From: Prorocentrum cordatum
Lineage: Eukaryota; Sar; Dinophyceae; Prorocentrales; Prorocentraceae
DNA: 64,000 nucleotides
Assembly (NCBI GenBank): GCA_963575745.1
Contig: CAUYUJ010000348.1
Coordinates: 267,710 to 331,709 of the forward strand
Direction of reading: 5' to 3'
A program made the position numbers and the translations under genes. The notes under the pieces were generated by a model that did not search any database, was not told where the DNA came from, and saw only the letters and a list, made by a program, of their open reading frames with translations. Positions 19,878 to 29,899 of this stretch are shown here, piece by piece (the first letter of the stretch is position 1; every line of letters begins with the position of its first letter).

Positions 19878-19995
19878 CGTATCGGAAGCGCTGGAAGCGT
19901 CAAAAGTAATGTGTGTTTGCTAATCGCGCGAGGCCTGGGCGCGATTAGCAGAAACACATAGGTTTTCAGACGCAATCAGAGCAAGGGGGCCCGAA
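19878..19995. repeat. Short copy of family C end with 12-bp stem-loop
   Basis: GCTGGAAGCGTCAAAAG, then a perfect stem TGCTAATCGCGC (19,918-19,929) and GCGCGATTAGCA (19,939-19,950) around a 9-nt loop. Weaker versions of the stem occur at about 17,875-17,910 and 20,516-20,550. Confidence 0.75.
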
Positions 19996-20029
19996 CGATC
20001 TTACAGAGTCCCTGTGCGCGAGAAGTTCG

Positions 20030-20590
20030 ATGTGGGGGGTGGACGCGTGGAGGCCAGAGTTGGGCGCTACGTTGGGGGGCCTCGTTTGAGGGCCACGTTG
20101 GGGGGTCTCGTCAGGGTGTCATGGTTGGGGGCAACGTTCGCGGCCCTGCCGGGGGGCCATGTTTGGGGGCCGCGTGCGGGGTTCGGGTGCACATGTGACG
20201 GTCGCGTTTGAGGGTGTGGGGTTCGGGGGCAGATGTGACGGTCACGTTTGAGGGCAATGGTTGGGGGCTGTGTGTGTGTTGGGGCCACGTTTGGGGGCGC
20301 CTGGGGGCTACGCGTGGGGTTGACGTTCGGGGGCCACGCTTACTGGGGCGGTAGGGGCGACCTTCGGAGGCGTTGTGTGGGGGCCGCCTTTGGGGGTCCC
20401 GTTTGGAGGCCGCGCGTGGGGCCGACGTGTAAGGGGCCACGTCCAGGGGCGATCTCAGAAAGCAGTCGGGGAGCCCCGGGGGCACTGACCTGGAAGCGTG
20501 AAAAGGAATGGGTTTTTGCTAATCGCGCTGGGACTGGGCGCGACCAACAAACTCAAAGGTTTTCAGTCACCGTCAGAATGAAGGGGCCGC
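20030..20590. repeat. Family C intron repeat, copy 2
   Basis: From 20,228 co-linear with 17,605-17,960. Before it, GGGGGCCACGTTG repeats and a tandem of GTTCGGG and ACATGTGACGGTC phrases. Confidence 0.75.
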
Positions 20591-20599
20591 GTTAGCGGG

Positions 20600-21425
20600 C
20601 CCGCGCAGGTGGTCCTGGGGCCATCTTACTTGGGGGTCTCGGGCCGTCGAGATGGCCGTCTCGAGAGCTCTGGCAGATCGAAGCCAGCAGAACCGAGAGA
20701 GCAGCGGTGAGGCCCCCGATACAGCCGAAGGTGCGGGTGCTGGTATACGTAGGGCCCCCGAACCGGCTTGTAGTGGCCTGCGGGCAATCTCGCCGCGGGC
20801 CTGGGTAATGGGTAAGAGATCTCGTGGATGTTGGTTGGGATCTCGTGGTTGGCCTCTCGGGAGACTCTGGGAGACAGTTTGGGGGCTTCTTGGTAGCAGT
20901 TTGGGGGCGTCTTGGGGCCTCTTGGGCCCTCTTTTGGGGCCTTTTGGGGGCCTTTTGGGGCGCTTGGCGGCCTAGGGCCCTCTTGGGCCGTCTTGGGCGA
21001 CTCTTGGGCCGTCTTGGGGCCCTCTTGGGCCGTCTTGGGGCCGTCTTGAAGGCCTCCTGGGCCGTCTTGGAACGATCTTTGGGGCCCTCTTGGGCGGCCG
21101 TGGAGCGTCGGAAAGCCGAAAAAGCGAGAAGGCCAGAAACATTTAAAAACAAAAAGAACAACGATTTTGGCTTCTGCGGCCCCTCTTGGAGGTGCACTTC
21201 GAGCGCTGTGGGGGCCTCGTGGAGGCGTCTCGGGCCGTCTTGAAGGCGTCTTGAAGCCATCTTAAGCGTCTCGGATACACTCTTGGACCGTCTTGGGCCG
21301 TCTTCGGGACCTCCTGAGGCCGTCTGGGGGCGATCTGGGAATCCTGGATCAGTCCGCGAGCGGTCCGGGGGCCTCCCGGGCCCGTCGGGCAGCGGCCCGG
21401 AGGCTCTCCGGGCGGCCCGCGAGCT
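20600..21425. repeat. CTTGGGGCC-type G-rich tract
   Basis: Very regular TCTTGGGGCC/TCTTGGGCCG alternation at 20,890-21,110, then the A-rich core 21,112-21,172 and more repeats. Confidence 0.85.
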
Positions 21426-21427
21426 CT

Positions 21428-21496
21428 CTGGGCGGCCTGGGGCGCTGCCACTGCTTGACCTTTTCGCAAGCGCTTCGCCCGGAATTGTAGTACAGA
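21428..21496 (-). pseudogene. Decayed PPR module next to an intact one
   Basis: Minus strand YYNSGRSACEKVKQWQRP, then Pro/Arg-rich nonsense. It follows the intact module 21,497-21,601 through ATC-TGTAC-TACAAT, two bases longer than the in-frame ATC-AGC-TACAAT, which breaks the frame. Confidence 0.6.
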
Positions 21497-21601
21497 TGAC
21501 GTTGGGCAACACCTTCGCCTCCCGCATCTCGCTCAGCAGCGCCAGCGCCGACGTCCACTGCTCGCAATTCTCGCACGCGCTGATCCCAGCATTATAGCTA
21601 A
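21497..21601 (-). CDS. PPR module, complete
   Basis: 105 nt on the minus strand: SYNAGISACENCEQWTSALA then LLSEMREAKVLPNVI. Starts after TAG (21,602-21,604), hairpin 13 nt on. The WQRA of helix B has become WTSA; otherwise consensus. The reading frame downstream crosses the 2-nt gain into a decayed copy, so either a donor GT in TGTACTAC is used or the gene is broken here. Confidence 0.6.
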
Positions 21602-21614
21602 CTAGTGTGCACCC

Positions 21615-21629
21615 GTGGATTGAATCCAC
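21615..21629 (-). promoter_or_regulatory. 3' splice-site hairpin, covarying variant
   Basis: GTGGAT-TGA-ATCCAC, sixth pair T-A as at 17,501; 13 nt from the module edge. Confidence 0.7.
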
Positions 21630-21639
21630 TGAGTGCGCA

Positions 21640-22170
21640 ACCTGGGGCTCGCACGCCGTGGATTTACTCCAAAGACCAACCCGTCGAAACCGCACAGCTC
21701 GTCGAAGCGCCGCTCGAAGAAGCGTCTAAGAGGGTGCCCAATGTAACAGAAATTAAGAAACAGCGCGTCCCACCAGGAAGCGGTTTCTGGCAAATGTCTG
21801 TTCATGTTGAAGCCTTTCTTTGGCCCCCGTGGAGTTTCCTGGGCAGTTTTGGAGCCCTCTTCGCCCCCCTTGCTTACTCCCTGCGAGCCTCTATGTTGCT
21901 CCTCCAATGCTCCAAGACACGCCCAAAAGAGCCCCAAAATCCGCCGACCCTGTCGGCGTGCGTGAGGGGTCTGTCTGGTCCCGTCGACGGGTTGCCTTTT
22001 CTGTTTATCCTTCCCCGTCGGAAGGGAGAGAGCACTCTCCCGTCGTCGGGGGAAGGAGTCCGGGGATTGAGGGACATCGGCCCACGTCGCAGTCACGTTA
22101 AAGGGAAGCCCCATTCCCTTTGTCCCTTCCCTGGTGGGGGCGGGGGTCCCGGGGGAAGGGGGGGAGGGGG
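21640..22170. other. Family C intron start, then unassigned
   Basis: The first 90 nt match 17,517-17,590 (CTGGGRCTCGCACRCCGT, CAGCTCGTCGA). The rest has no recognised gene or repeat. Confidence 0.4.
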
Positions 22171-22179
22171 GCGTGTGGA

Positions 22180-22310
22180 CCACATTGTAACCAGAGCGGC
22201 CACTTTACAACCATATGGGGCACTGTACAACCAGCATGGGTTTTCCCAGAAGGGCACTTTACAACCAGGAAGGCCACTTCACAGCCAGCCAGGAAAACAA
22301 ACGCACATAA
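22180..22310. repeat. CCACTTTACAACC repeats (inverse of 24,420-24,610)
   Basis: Four to five copies of (GG)CCACTTTACAACCA-like motifs about 25-30 bp apart. The reverse complement recurs at 24,420-24,610. Confidence 0.75.
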
Positions 22311-22429
22311 GCGACATCTGTTCTTAAATTTCCGAAATTTCCGAAATTTCCGTTGGTCCACGTAAGGGAGACCCTTCGTTCTCTGAAGCGTGTTGGTTGT
22401 AAAATGACCCGTCTGAAGCGAGAATATGT

Positions 22430-23030
22430 GAAGTGGCGGATTCCTAACGGGATCCAATAGGAATCCGAATGGAATCCTATTGGCACCCTTCCCACTGGGA
22501 TCCTGTTGGTACCAGATGAATCCCACTGGTATCCAACAACGTTCATCGATATGGGGCCTACGGGGGTCCTATTGGAATCCGATAGTGATGCTGTCGACTG
22601 AAACCCGTACAGGGCCCTTTCCCAATGGAAACCGATGGGGTACCGCACTATATTTAAATCGAGAAGCATTCCTGTTGGAATGCTGCGGGGAACGCACTAG
22701 GGGGTATTACATGGAAGCCCGGTGGGTATTCTTGCGGGTTCACATTCGAGAGACGATAGGAGACGTTTTTCTTGGAATCCCATCAAAACCATATTTGCGA
22801 ATAGGAAGGATATCGCGTTGGAATACAATCGGAATATTCCTTTTCGGTCCATACGGGCATACTACTGGGATCCCACCAGGACCCAATTCTAACTCAACAA
22901 AGAACTTGTCCTCTTTGACTTATATTGTGCCCCGATTCGCGTCCTATTGCTATCCTTATGGTATCCTCAAAGAACTATTGGGACCCAGTTGGGGTCCAAT
23001 ACAGACCCTCTCGCTACAGGCTGGTGACAG
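22430..23030. repeat. Degenerate GGRATCCYATTGG repeat
   Basis: GGGATCC, GGAATCC, CTATTGG and ACCGATGGGG-type words recur every 20-30 bp in AT-richer DNA. No open frame is maintained. Confidence 0.6.
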
Positions 23031-23149
23031 GCCTGGGCGCGTCAAATTTTGTTGCCGTCGTGCCCTAAGTCTACATCGTCGAACGGAACCTCATAACCTC
23101 TTTCTAAAAGTCCTGCCTCTTCTGGAAATAGAGAAAGTGTTTGCCACAA

Positions 23150-24180
23150 CAAAAAATCGCAGAGGAACACGCGCGCCCCCAAGAGAGCGGAAATGTGCCC
23201 AAGAACCTGGTGGCACAACTTTAGCCAATACCTTCGGATCTTATTTTCTTTCCACCACAAACATGTTTTGCCCTCGCGCCTCATCGTTTGGCAAAGGCGC
23301 AACTCTATGTCTTCGCATGTGAGTAAACATGCACACCCACCCAGGAGAGCGGAAATGTGACCAAGCAGTCATTGGTAACTTCCCAGCCAAGACATATGGA
23401 TTTCAAGTGGCTGTGTGTTGCATCAGAAACCATGTTTGTCATCGCGCCTCATCGTTTGGCAAAATCATACATATATCTATATATATGCATGTAAACAGGA
23501 TTGCGGAAGCATGCGTACCCAGGGGACGGTAATGCTGCCAAGAAATCGATGGGGAAATTCTAGCCGACACCTGTGCATTTCAATGTGTGTGTTGGCCTCA
23601 CAGACAACTTTAGCCCTCGCGCCTTAGCAAAACCGCATTCGCAGTCGCATGCGTACCCAGGAGGGCGGCAATGTGGAAACGAAGTCGATGGTAACACTCT
23701 AGCCAATACGTGTGGAGTTCAAATTGCGGCTGTTTGTATCATGGACAATGTTTGTCCTCGCGCCCCATCGTCTGACAATCACGAAAACGGTGTGCTTTCG
23801 AAATTTCGAGCATACGTGTGGATGCCAAAATGTGCTGTTGTTGTCCTCGCAGACAACATCCGTCCTCGCGCTTCATCGTCTGACAAAAGCAACACCGCAT
23901 GTTTTCGCATCCGCGGAAGCATGCGTACCCAGGAGGGCAGAAATGTGGTCAAATCGTTTGAACGACTCTAGCCAGTGCGTTCAGATTTCGAACTGCGTTT
24001 TGCCTCGTAGGCCACGTCTGTTCTCGCGCCCCATCGTCTGGCAATCGCAAGACTGCATGTTTGCGCAATTGCGGAAGCATTCGTACCCAGGAAGGCGGAA
24101 AGTGCCGAACAAACCGCTGGTCAAATTCTAGCCAATGCATGCGGGTTTCAATTTGTTTCTTGGGCACCGCAAGCAACTGT
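23150..24180. repeat. Diverged satellite, about 140-170-bp units
   Basis: Six to seven units, each with GCGTACCCAGGAGGGCGGAA, then AATGTG..CAA, CTAGCCAATACGTGTGGA and TGTCCTCGCGCCTCATCG with TCTGGCAAA. The unit starts fall near 23,170, 23,335, 23,510, 23,650, 23,920 and 24,085. Short peptide similarity between units only reflects the DNA repeat. Confidence 0.8.
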
Positions 24181-24203
24181 TTACTCCCGCTTTGCAAAGG
24201 CTT

Positions 24204-24385
24204 CAGAGCGCTCAAGCGCTTGGAAGCCTCTGAGAAGCGCCGGGCCGCTCAGAAGCCTCTGGGAAATGTCCAGGCGCTCAGAAGCCTCTGCAGAGCTCTC
24301 AGGCGCTCAGGAGCCTCTGCAGAACGCTCAGGCGCTCAGATGCCTCTGCAGAGCGTTCAGGCGCTCAGAAGGTCCAAAAGCCCCT
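24204..24385. repeat. About 31-bp minisatellite
   Basis: Units of CAGGCGCTCAGAAGCCTCTG and CAGAGCTCT, about six copies. Confidence 0.85.
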
Positions 24386-24419
24386 CCAGCGCGCGCTTGC
24401 GCGCTTCTGAAGGCTGATT

Positions 24420-24610
24420 TTAAAGTGGCCGTTTTGGTTGCAAAGAGCCCCGTCTGGGTTGTAACGTGGTCGTTCTGGTTGTAAAGTGGGCTGCTCTGGT
24501 TGTAAAGTGGTCGTTCTCAAAAGAAAACCCAGGAATTCGATCTGTTGTTGGCTGTAAAACGACTTATCTCGGTTGTAAAATGCTGTTCGGGTTGTAAAGA
24601 GACCGAATCT
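24420..24610. repeat. GGTTGTAAAGTGG repeats
   Basis: About seven copies of GGTTGTAAAGTGG/GGTTGTAAAATG, inverse to 22,180-22,310, so the 2.4-kb satellite zone is bounded by inverted repeats. The next 340 nt (24,611-24,950) is unassigned. Confidence 0.75.
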
Positions 24611-24949
24611 CGGGGAAGGGAGGGGGGGTCAGATTCGCATCGCCTCTGGGGGTCCTCGAAAAGAAAACTTTACATGTATGACCAGAGATTTCAGATGTGC
24701 TGTTTCAAACAGCGATTTTGACTGGATGACGAAACCATCGGGTGCGAGTTCGAAAGGGCGGTTCCGCCCGAGACTTGAGCAAAGCAATGATTGAACAGAA
24801 CATTGTACTGGGGTCCCGCGGCCTAACAGGCCCCTTTGACGTCTCCTCTCTTGTCTCTTGTCGCGGGGGCAACGCCAATGACAAAGCTGTACCGGGGCCC
24901 CGTCGCATTACAGGAAGCGCTGCGTTTTGGCCGAACTTTCGTGGCGGCG

Positions 24950-25300
24950 AAATATTGGGCCGTGAGGTTCTCTGGGGCCGTCTTGGAGCGATCTTGGGCC
25001 GCCTTGATGCTCTCCTCGAGGCTTCTTGACTTTTGAGGCCGTTTTTGGGCGACCTGGGACGGCCCGGAAGCCGTCCGGGTCAGTTCTGGGCTCGAACTGG
25101 GAGAAACCTGAAAATCGCTTCATCGGGGTCCTCTTGGGCAGTCTTGGGGGCCTCCTGGCTTGTTCGGGGGCCGTCTTGGGCTGTTCTGGGGCTCGCTTGG
25201 GGTCCTCTTGGGCCACCTGGCGGCCGTGCGAGGCCGTCCAGGGCCGCCCCGGGAGCGCTGGCGACAGCCTGGGGCCGCCCCGGGGCCGCCAGGAGCCGCC
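24950..25300. repeat. CTTGGGGCC-type G-rich tract
   Basis: Shorter copy with a core at 25,085-25,125 (GAGAAACCTGAAAATCGC). Confidence 0.75.
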
Positions 25301-25440
25301 CGGGGCCGAGTTCTGCTGGTGCCATCTCGACTGCACGCAAGAGTGACCTCGGGCAGGCCACACCCAAGCGCGCAGGCCAGCGCTGGGGGGGCGCCTGCGA
25401 GCCCGCACCGAAGGTCATTCAAGCGAAGGGCCACTCTTAC

Positions 25441-25483
25441 GTGTCGACCATCTCGCACCCGCTGATCCGAGTACTGTACACCC
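25441..25483 (-). pseudogene. Decayed PPR module
   Basis: Minus strand VYSTRISGCEMVDT then a stop: a worn YNAGISACEKGEQ. Confidence 0.4.
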
Positions 25484-25664
25484 CAGTCGGGAGAAGTAGG
25501 CAGAAACACGAAGTAGGATGGCGGATAAAGTAGGTTGGATTCCCAGAGAGTAACAAAACACATCAAAAGCATGCCGATGCTTGAAGTAGGTAGGCGCTAG
25601 AAGTAGACTGTGACCTGGGAAACTTAGAATACCTACGTTCAACGACAAGTGGGTAATATAGATA

Positions 25665-25769
25665 TGGCGTTCGGTTCCTGCTTCGCCTCCCGCATCTCGC
25701 TCAGCAGCGCCAGCGCCTGCTGCCACTGCTTGCCCTTCTCGCACGCGCTGATCCCAGCGCTGTAGGTGA
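25665..25769 (-). CDS. PPR module, complete
   Basis: 105 nt on the minus strand: TYSAGISACEKGKQWQQALA then LLSEMREAKQEPNAI. Both helices are intact. The acceptor-like TAG (25,770-25,772) is separated from the hairpin by 20 nt rather than 13, because 7 nt (ACATATA-like) were gained. After the module ATATC leads out of frame. Confidence 0.6.
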
Positions 25770-25789
25770 CTATATGTTAGGACTGACCC

Positions 25790-25804
25790 TTGGACTCGGT
25801 CCAC
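25790..25804 (-). promoter_or_regulatory. 3' splice-site hairpin, family A
   Basis: TGGAC-TCG-GTCCA (the outer G became T). The following 125 nt match the family A block at 13,351. Confidence 0.6.
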
Positions 25805-25929
25805 GAAACCTGCACGAACTGGAACGTGATTGTAGACATGCTGCCGAAAAGCTGAGATTACAACGCGGGGATCGATCCTCGCAGTCCGCGCATGCTACTG
25901 CGTGTTGCTGCGTCCTGCTGCTGTTGCGT

Positions 25930-26072
25930 GCTGTTGGTGATGCTCGTCGCTGCTGCGTGTTGTTGTTGTCGTTGTTGTTAGTGTTGAAAATGTTGTTGTT
26001 GTTGGTGGTGTTGATGTTGGTGGTGGTGTTGGTGTTGTTGTTGCTGCTGTTGCTGGTGTTATTGTGATGGTT

Positions 26073-26105
<33 letters not shown>

Positions 26106-26110
26106 GAACA
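25930..26110. repeat. (TTG)n-rich tract
   Basis: GTTGTTGTT with GGTG interruptions; stands where the CTG run stands in other family A introns (minus strand: poly-Asn). Confidence 0.8.
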
Positions 26111-26114
26111 TTAT

Positions 26115-26880
26115 TAATTCTAAAGAATAATTATTGTTGGGCCCCCTGGTGCGCGCCCCCCCCGCCGCGCCTAGGCCGCAGCCACGTTTTCATCATTTTC
26201 GTGAGGAAGCCTCAGGTAAAACGAGTGATCAGATCCGGTTGTTTTGTTGTAATCCGCTTTCCCTTGCAAAAAACACTATAAAATGAAATTTCTTGTTCAA
26301 ATATAATCAAATTTCAAGAATCCCTTGTAAAAAATAAGGTAAAGTGGACATTCGCGCGCGCAAGACGAAATCCTTCCAAAAGCTTAGTGTTCGGAGCGAT
26401 TTTAACATAAAAACATCAAAAAACCAATGGTTTTTCAACAAAAAAATGTCAAAATCTCATCCCGCGCGCTCTTGCGGATTCGTAGGAAACCCAACACTTT
26501 TTAAACATTTCTGTCAAACGGGCTTTTGCGAGCAACTTTTTCGAACTTCTGCGACAACGGTTGCGCACCTGCCAGGGCCATCATCCCTGTCAAATAATAC
26601 CATGCGGGACACATTCGTTTTTTCTTCGCGCGCGCACGCCGAAATCTCCAAAAACCATTGGGTTCTGTGGGTGTGTACCCCACGCCAGTGTAGTAGCCAC
26701 GGTCGTCCGCACGCCACGAAGTGAAGTGTCCCAACGTCATAGGGCGGGAAGCTGGGTTTGGGTGGTCGCGAAGAGTCGTTTGGATATTTGGTAGAGCTTG
26801 TAATGCCCCCCCACGAAGTGGGGGTATTGCCTGGTGTCGTATGAAAACCCTGGCACTGGGGAGAACACCACGCGTTCGGG
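26115..26880. other. AT-richer stretch, no gene recognised
   Basis: Lower GC than the surroundings, with A/T runs and scattered GCGCGCGCA and GAAATC words. No repeat unit or coding frame stands out. Confidence 0.4.
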
Positions 26881-26886
26881 TAAAAT

Positions 26887-26948
26887 GATTGTTGTTGTTG
26901 TTGTTGTTGTTGTTATTGTTGTTATTGTTATTGTTCTTGTTGTTATTT

Positions 26949-27012
<64 letters not shown>
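26887..27012. repeat. (TTG)n microsatellite
   Basis: TTG triplets with a few TTA. The following 100 nt (CTTCAGGGTGCTGCTGATAG and CTG run to 27,112) match family A. Confidence 0.85.
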
Positions 27013-27014
<2 letters not shown>

Positions 27015-27114
27015 GTGCCTTCAGGGTGCTGCTGATAGCCACGTCGGCCTGGTGCGTGCTGCTGGGTGCTGCTTGCTGCTTGCTGCTGCTGCTGCTGCTG
27101 CTGCTGATCCTTTC

Positions 27115-27600
27115 TGTTGCTGTGTGCTGCCGCTGCGCTTCCTGCTTCGTGTTTCGTCCTGCTGGTTTTGGGGTAATGGGGGCTTTTTGGGCCGCCCATC
27201 CTGAGCCGACTTAAGGCCGTAGTAGGGCCAAGGATGGAAAATAAGAAGCATACGTGTGTGGGCCTTATTTCCCAACGATGTTCCACGGTGGGTGTGGCCA
27301 CCCAAGGAGGTCGGCTGATGCGCGCTGGTTGCGTAGGCTCGGAAGAAGTTCGAAGGCACTGCGGAGCATGCTCCCGATGGCCGGCCTGTCTGGAGCACAC
27401 TTAGGGAGAACTCTCCAACGAGTCGCCCATTCAGAACGGAGCCTGTTAAAAGAACTTAGAACAATATGAGGCACATGGACGCATTATTCTCCTAGGTCTC
27501 CTGCTCGGTCCCCGAGATCTCTAAGAGATGTTACCACGAAGCTCCAAATTAGGAGGCGGTTTTGGGGTGCCTGCTGACGGCTGCTGGGACCATCCTGAAG
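27115..27600. other. No gene recognised
   Basis: Unique-looking, moderate GC. Short frames on both strands, none with a domain I know. Confidence 0.35.
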
Positions 27601-27868
27601 CGGAGGGCGCGAAATGTCAGTTCGAGTTCCCCCTCTTGGGGCGCTCCTGGAACAATCTTGAGCAGTCTTGGGGCCCTCTTGGGCCGTCTTGGGGCCCTCT
27701 TGGGCTGTCTGGGGTCCCCGTGGGAGTGGGACCGTCTGAACGCCATAGTGGCGACCTCTTAGACCGTCTGCAAGCGTCTCGGATCTGAAACCGTCTGGGA
27801 GCCCTCCTTGGGCCGTCTTGGAAACCTTTGGGGGGAGCCTGGAGCGCGCTGGGGCTGGTCTCGAGTCT
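27600..27868. repeat. CTTGGGGCC-type G-rich tract
   Basis: Short phased tract starting GGCGCGAAATGTCAG, as near 1,490. Confidence 0.75.
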
Positions 27869-27869
27869 T

Positions 27870-27913
27870 TTGAAACATTTTCCCTCTGGCACGCGGTTCC
27901 CCTGGCGTTGTAC
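27870..27913 (-). pseudogene. Decayed PPR module, split by a transposon
   Basis: Minus strand SYNARGTACQRENVSK, a worn PPR start. The foldback element 27,914-29,553 separates it from its TAG-like end and hairpin, which continue at 29,554. Confidence 0.55.
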
Positions 27914-28054
27914 GAGCGCGTTTCTTTATGTTCGGCGATGACGGGCGTCATGGGGGGGGGGAGGGCCGGGGGGGGTATGACATGACGCCCCCCCCCGCCG
28001 TGTGGTTCTGGCACCACAGCCGCGCCCGCGCGCACGACGCGACGAGCGACGAGC

Positions 28055-28086
<32 letters not shown>

Positions 28087-29553
28087 CACGAGCAGCATGT
28101 AGGTGGCGATCTGCCCACTGCGCCTGTGTACACCACAACACTCGCGTGCCCCACACCGCGCGTGTGCACCACAGCGCCTGCGTACACCGCAACAACCGTG
28201 TGCAACGCACCGCCTGTGTATACCACAATACTTGGGACCACTACAGCGCCGGTGTACATACACCGCAGCAGCCATGTGCAACACAGCGCCTTGTGTACAC
28301 CACAGTGCTTGCGTGCACCGCGGCGCCTGTGCACGCCACAGCGCCTGTCTACACCACAACATCCGCGTGCAACGAAGCGCTGGTGTACACCACAATGCCT
28401 GCGCGCATAGGACAGGTAGAAAGAGCATGTACGTGAGGATCTGCTGCGGACAACTAAACGCCACGCCAGGAAAGTTCTGATAATCGAATACAATTTTTTC
28501 CCTCCTCCCTCCTCCTCCACCTCCACCTCCTCCCCCTCCTCCTCATCCTCCTCCTCCTCCTGCTTCTCCTCCTTCTGACCCCCTGTCGCGCGGCTTGGCG
28601 TTACAACGCACGTGCGCATCTCAGCGTGCACCGCAGAATGGTCAATTGAATCGGTCCACTTGGTTCTCGGACGGCCAATTTAGCTGGAGCCTCCTGGACG
28701 CAAGTGGGAGTTAGGGTGATGCGGGCGGATTCGGGGGGACTCGTAGATTCCAGCGGCGCTCCTTTGTCCAGAAGGATTTGGTTTCCATTGTTTTCTCTGG
28801 AATCCGCAAGCGCTCCATTTTGTCACAAGGATTCTAAATTTCTATACACAACAATGGTGCTGTGTTGCACACGGCTGATGTGGTGCACGCAGGCGCCGTG
28901 GCGTACACAGGCACTGCAATGCACGCAGGCATTGTGGTGTACACTGGTGCTGTGTTGCGCACGGCTGATGTGGTGTACGGAGGCGCCGTGGTGTACACAG
29001 GAGCTGCTGTGCCCGCAGGCACGGAGGCACAAACTGACGCTGTGTTGCACGCGGCTGCTTTGGTGTACATAGGCGGTGTGGTGTACACAGGCGCTGTGGT
29101 GCACGCGGGCACTGTGATGTACACAGGCGATCTGGTGCAGATCGCCACCTACATGTTCGTGCTACCCGTCCTCCGTCATTCCTAAGCGTTCCCAGACGCC
29201 GCCGGCGCGAAACGTGAAGTCATCGATCTCCCCCCCCACATGATTGCCGCCATCGGCCCGGACTGAAAAAACAGGCTCCAGCCGGGTCCGCGCGCACGAC
29301 GACGATGAGTGACGAGCGACGAACCACGAGCGACGACGACGGACGACGGACGACGACGACGACGACGACGACGACCATCGCCACGACGACTGCGGACCAG
29401 ACACCTGTGCGGATTCCTACGCGGACCCAATGCGAACGGCGGCAGTGCCCGGAGCGCACTGGGGGGAGGGGCGTTACGTCATAGAGGGGGGGTGGGGGGG
29501 GGGAGCGGGGGCCATGACGCCCGTCATGCCCCAAGCAATAAAGAAACGGGCTC
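27914..29553. mobile_element. Foldback transposon with 40-bp inverted termini and TAC duplication
   Basis: Left end GAGCGCGTTTCTTTAT...ATGACGGGCGTCATGG (27,914-27,953); right end is its inverse (29,512-29,553). The direct repeat TAC flanks both sides (27,911-27,913; 29,554-29,556). Joining the flanks restores TTG-TAC-GGTAGACCAGGGCTG, which matches the uninterrupted intron/module border elsewhere. Inside, both arms carry inverted G/C-runs, (CGA)n triplets and a TGTGTACACC minisatellite (28,100-28,430 against 28,850-29,140) around a core without inverted partner (about 28,440-28,850). No transposase frame, so non-autonomous. Confidence 0.75.
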
Positions 29554-29574
29554 TACGGTAGACCAGGGCTGTGC

Positions 29575-29592
29575 CGTGGACTACTTTCCACG
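29575..29592 (-). promoter_or_regulatory. 3' splice-site hairpin, displaced by the transposon
   Basis: CGTGGA-CTACTT-TCCACG. It belongs with the module remnant at 27,870, 1.6 kb away because of the insertion. Confidence 0.55.
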
Positions 29593-29639
29593 AAACCTTT
29601 CCGAAGTGGCGTGTGATGCGATGGCGACAACGCTGCCGA

Positions 29640-29870
29640 ACGCCGTGAAGGCCCGAGCAGCGAGCGGCGAGAAACGAGCACAGAGTAACGAGGATGGAGG
29701 AGTGAGGGAGGTAGCCGTCGCTGGGCTTCCTGGGGCCAGGTGGGACTGGCAGGAGGCAGATGCGAGAAGGGAGGAGGAACGAGTAGCCAGGAGTCAGCGA
29801 GGGGCCAGGAGAGAGGAAGGAGCAGTGGGAAGAGCAAGGAGCGGGGGCAAGGGAGCGAGGAGTGACTGCC
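29640..29870. repeat. Purine-rich GCGAGGAG tract
   Basis: Family A purine tract; this copy lacks a CTG run. Confidence 0.65.
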
Positions 29871-29899
29871 ACCTCGACGTCGTTCCCGGCATCGATGGC

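Noticed and set aside
23150-24180. Repeated peptides such as CPRASSFGK / RPRASSSDK as a repeat protein
   Set aside because: The similarity is explained by a DNA satellite; the frame breaks between units and stops occur.
24424-24444. GGCCGTTTTGGTTGCAAAG resembles the DinoSL
   Set aside because: It belongs to the GGTTGTAAAGTGG repeat and is not upstream of a gene. Similar GCCRTTTTGG words at 16,727, 18,089, 19,089 and 63,793 belong to the G-rich tracts.
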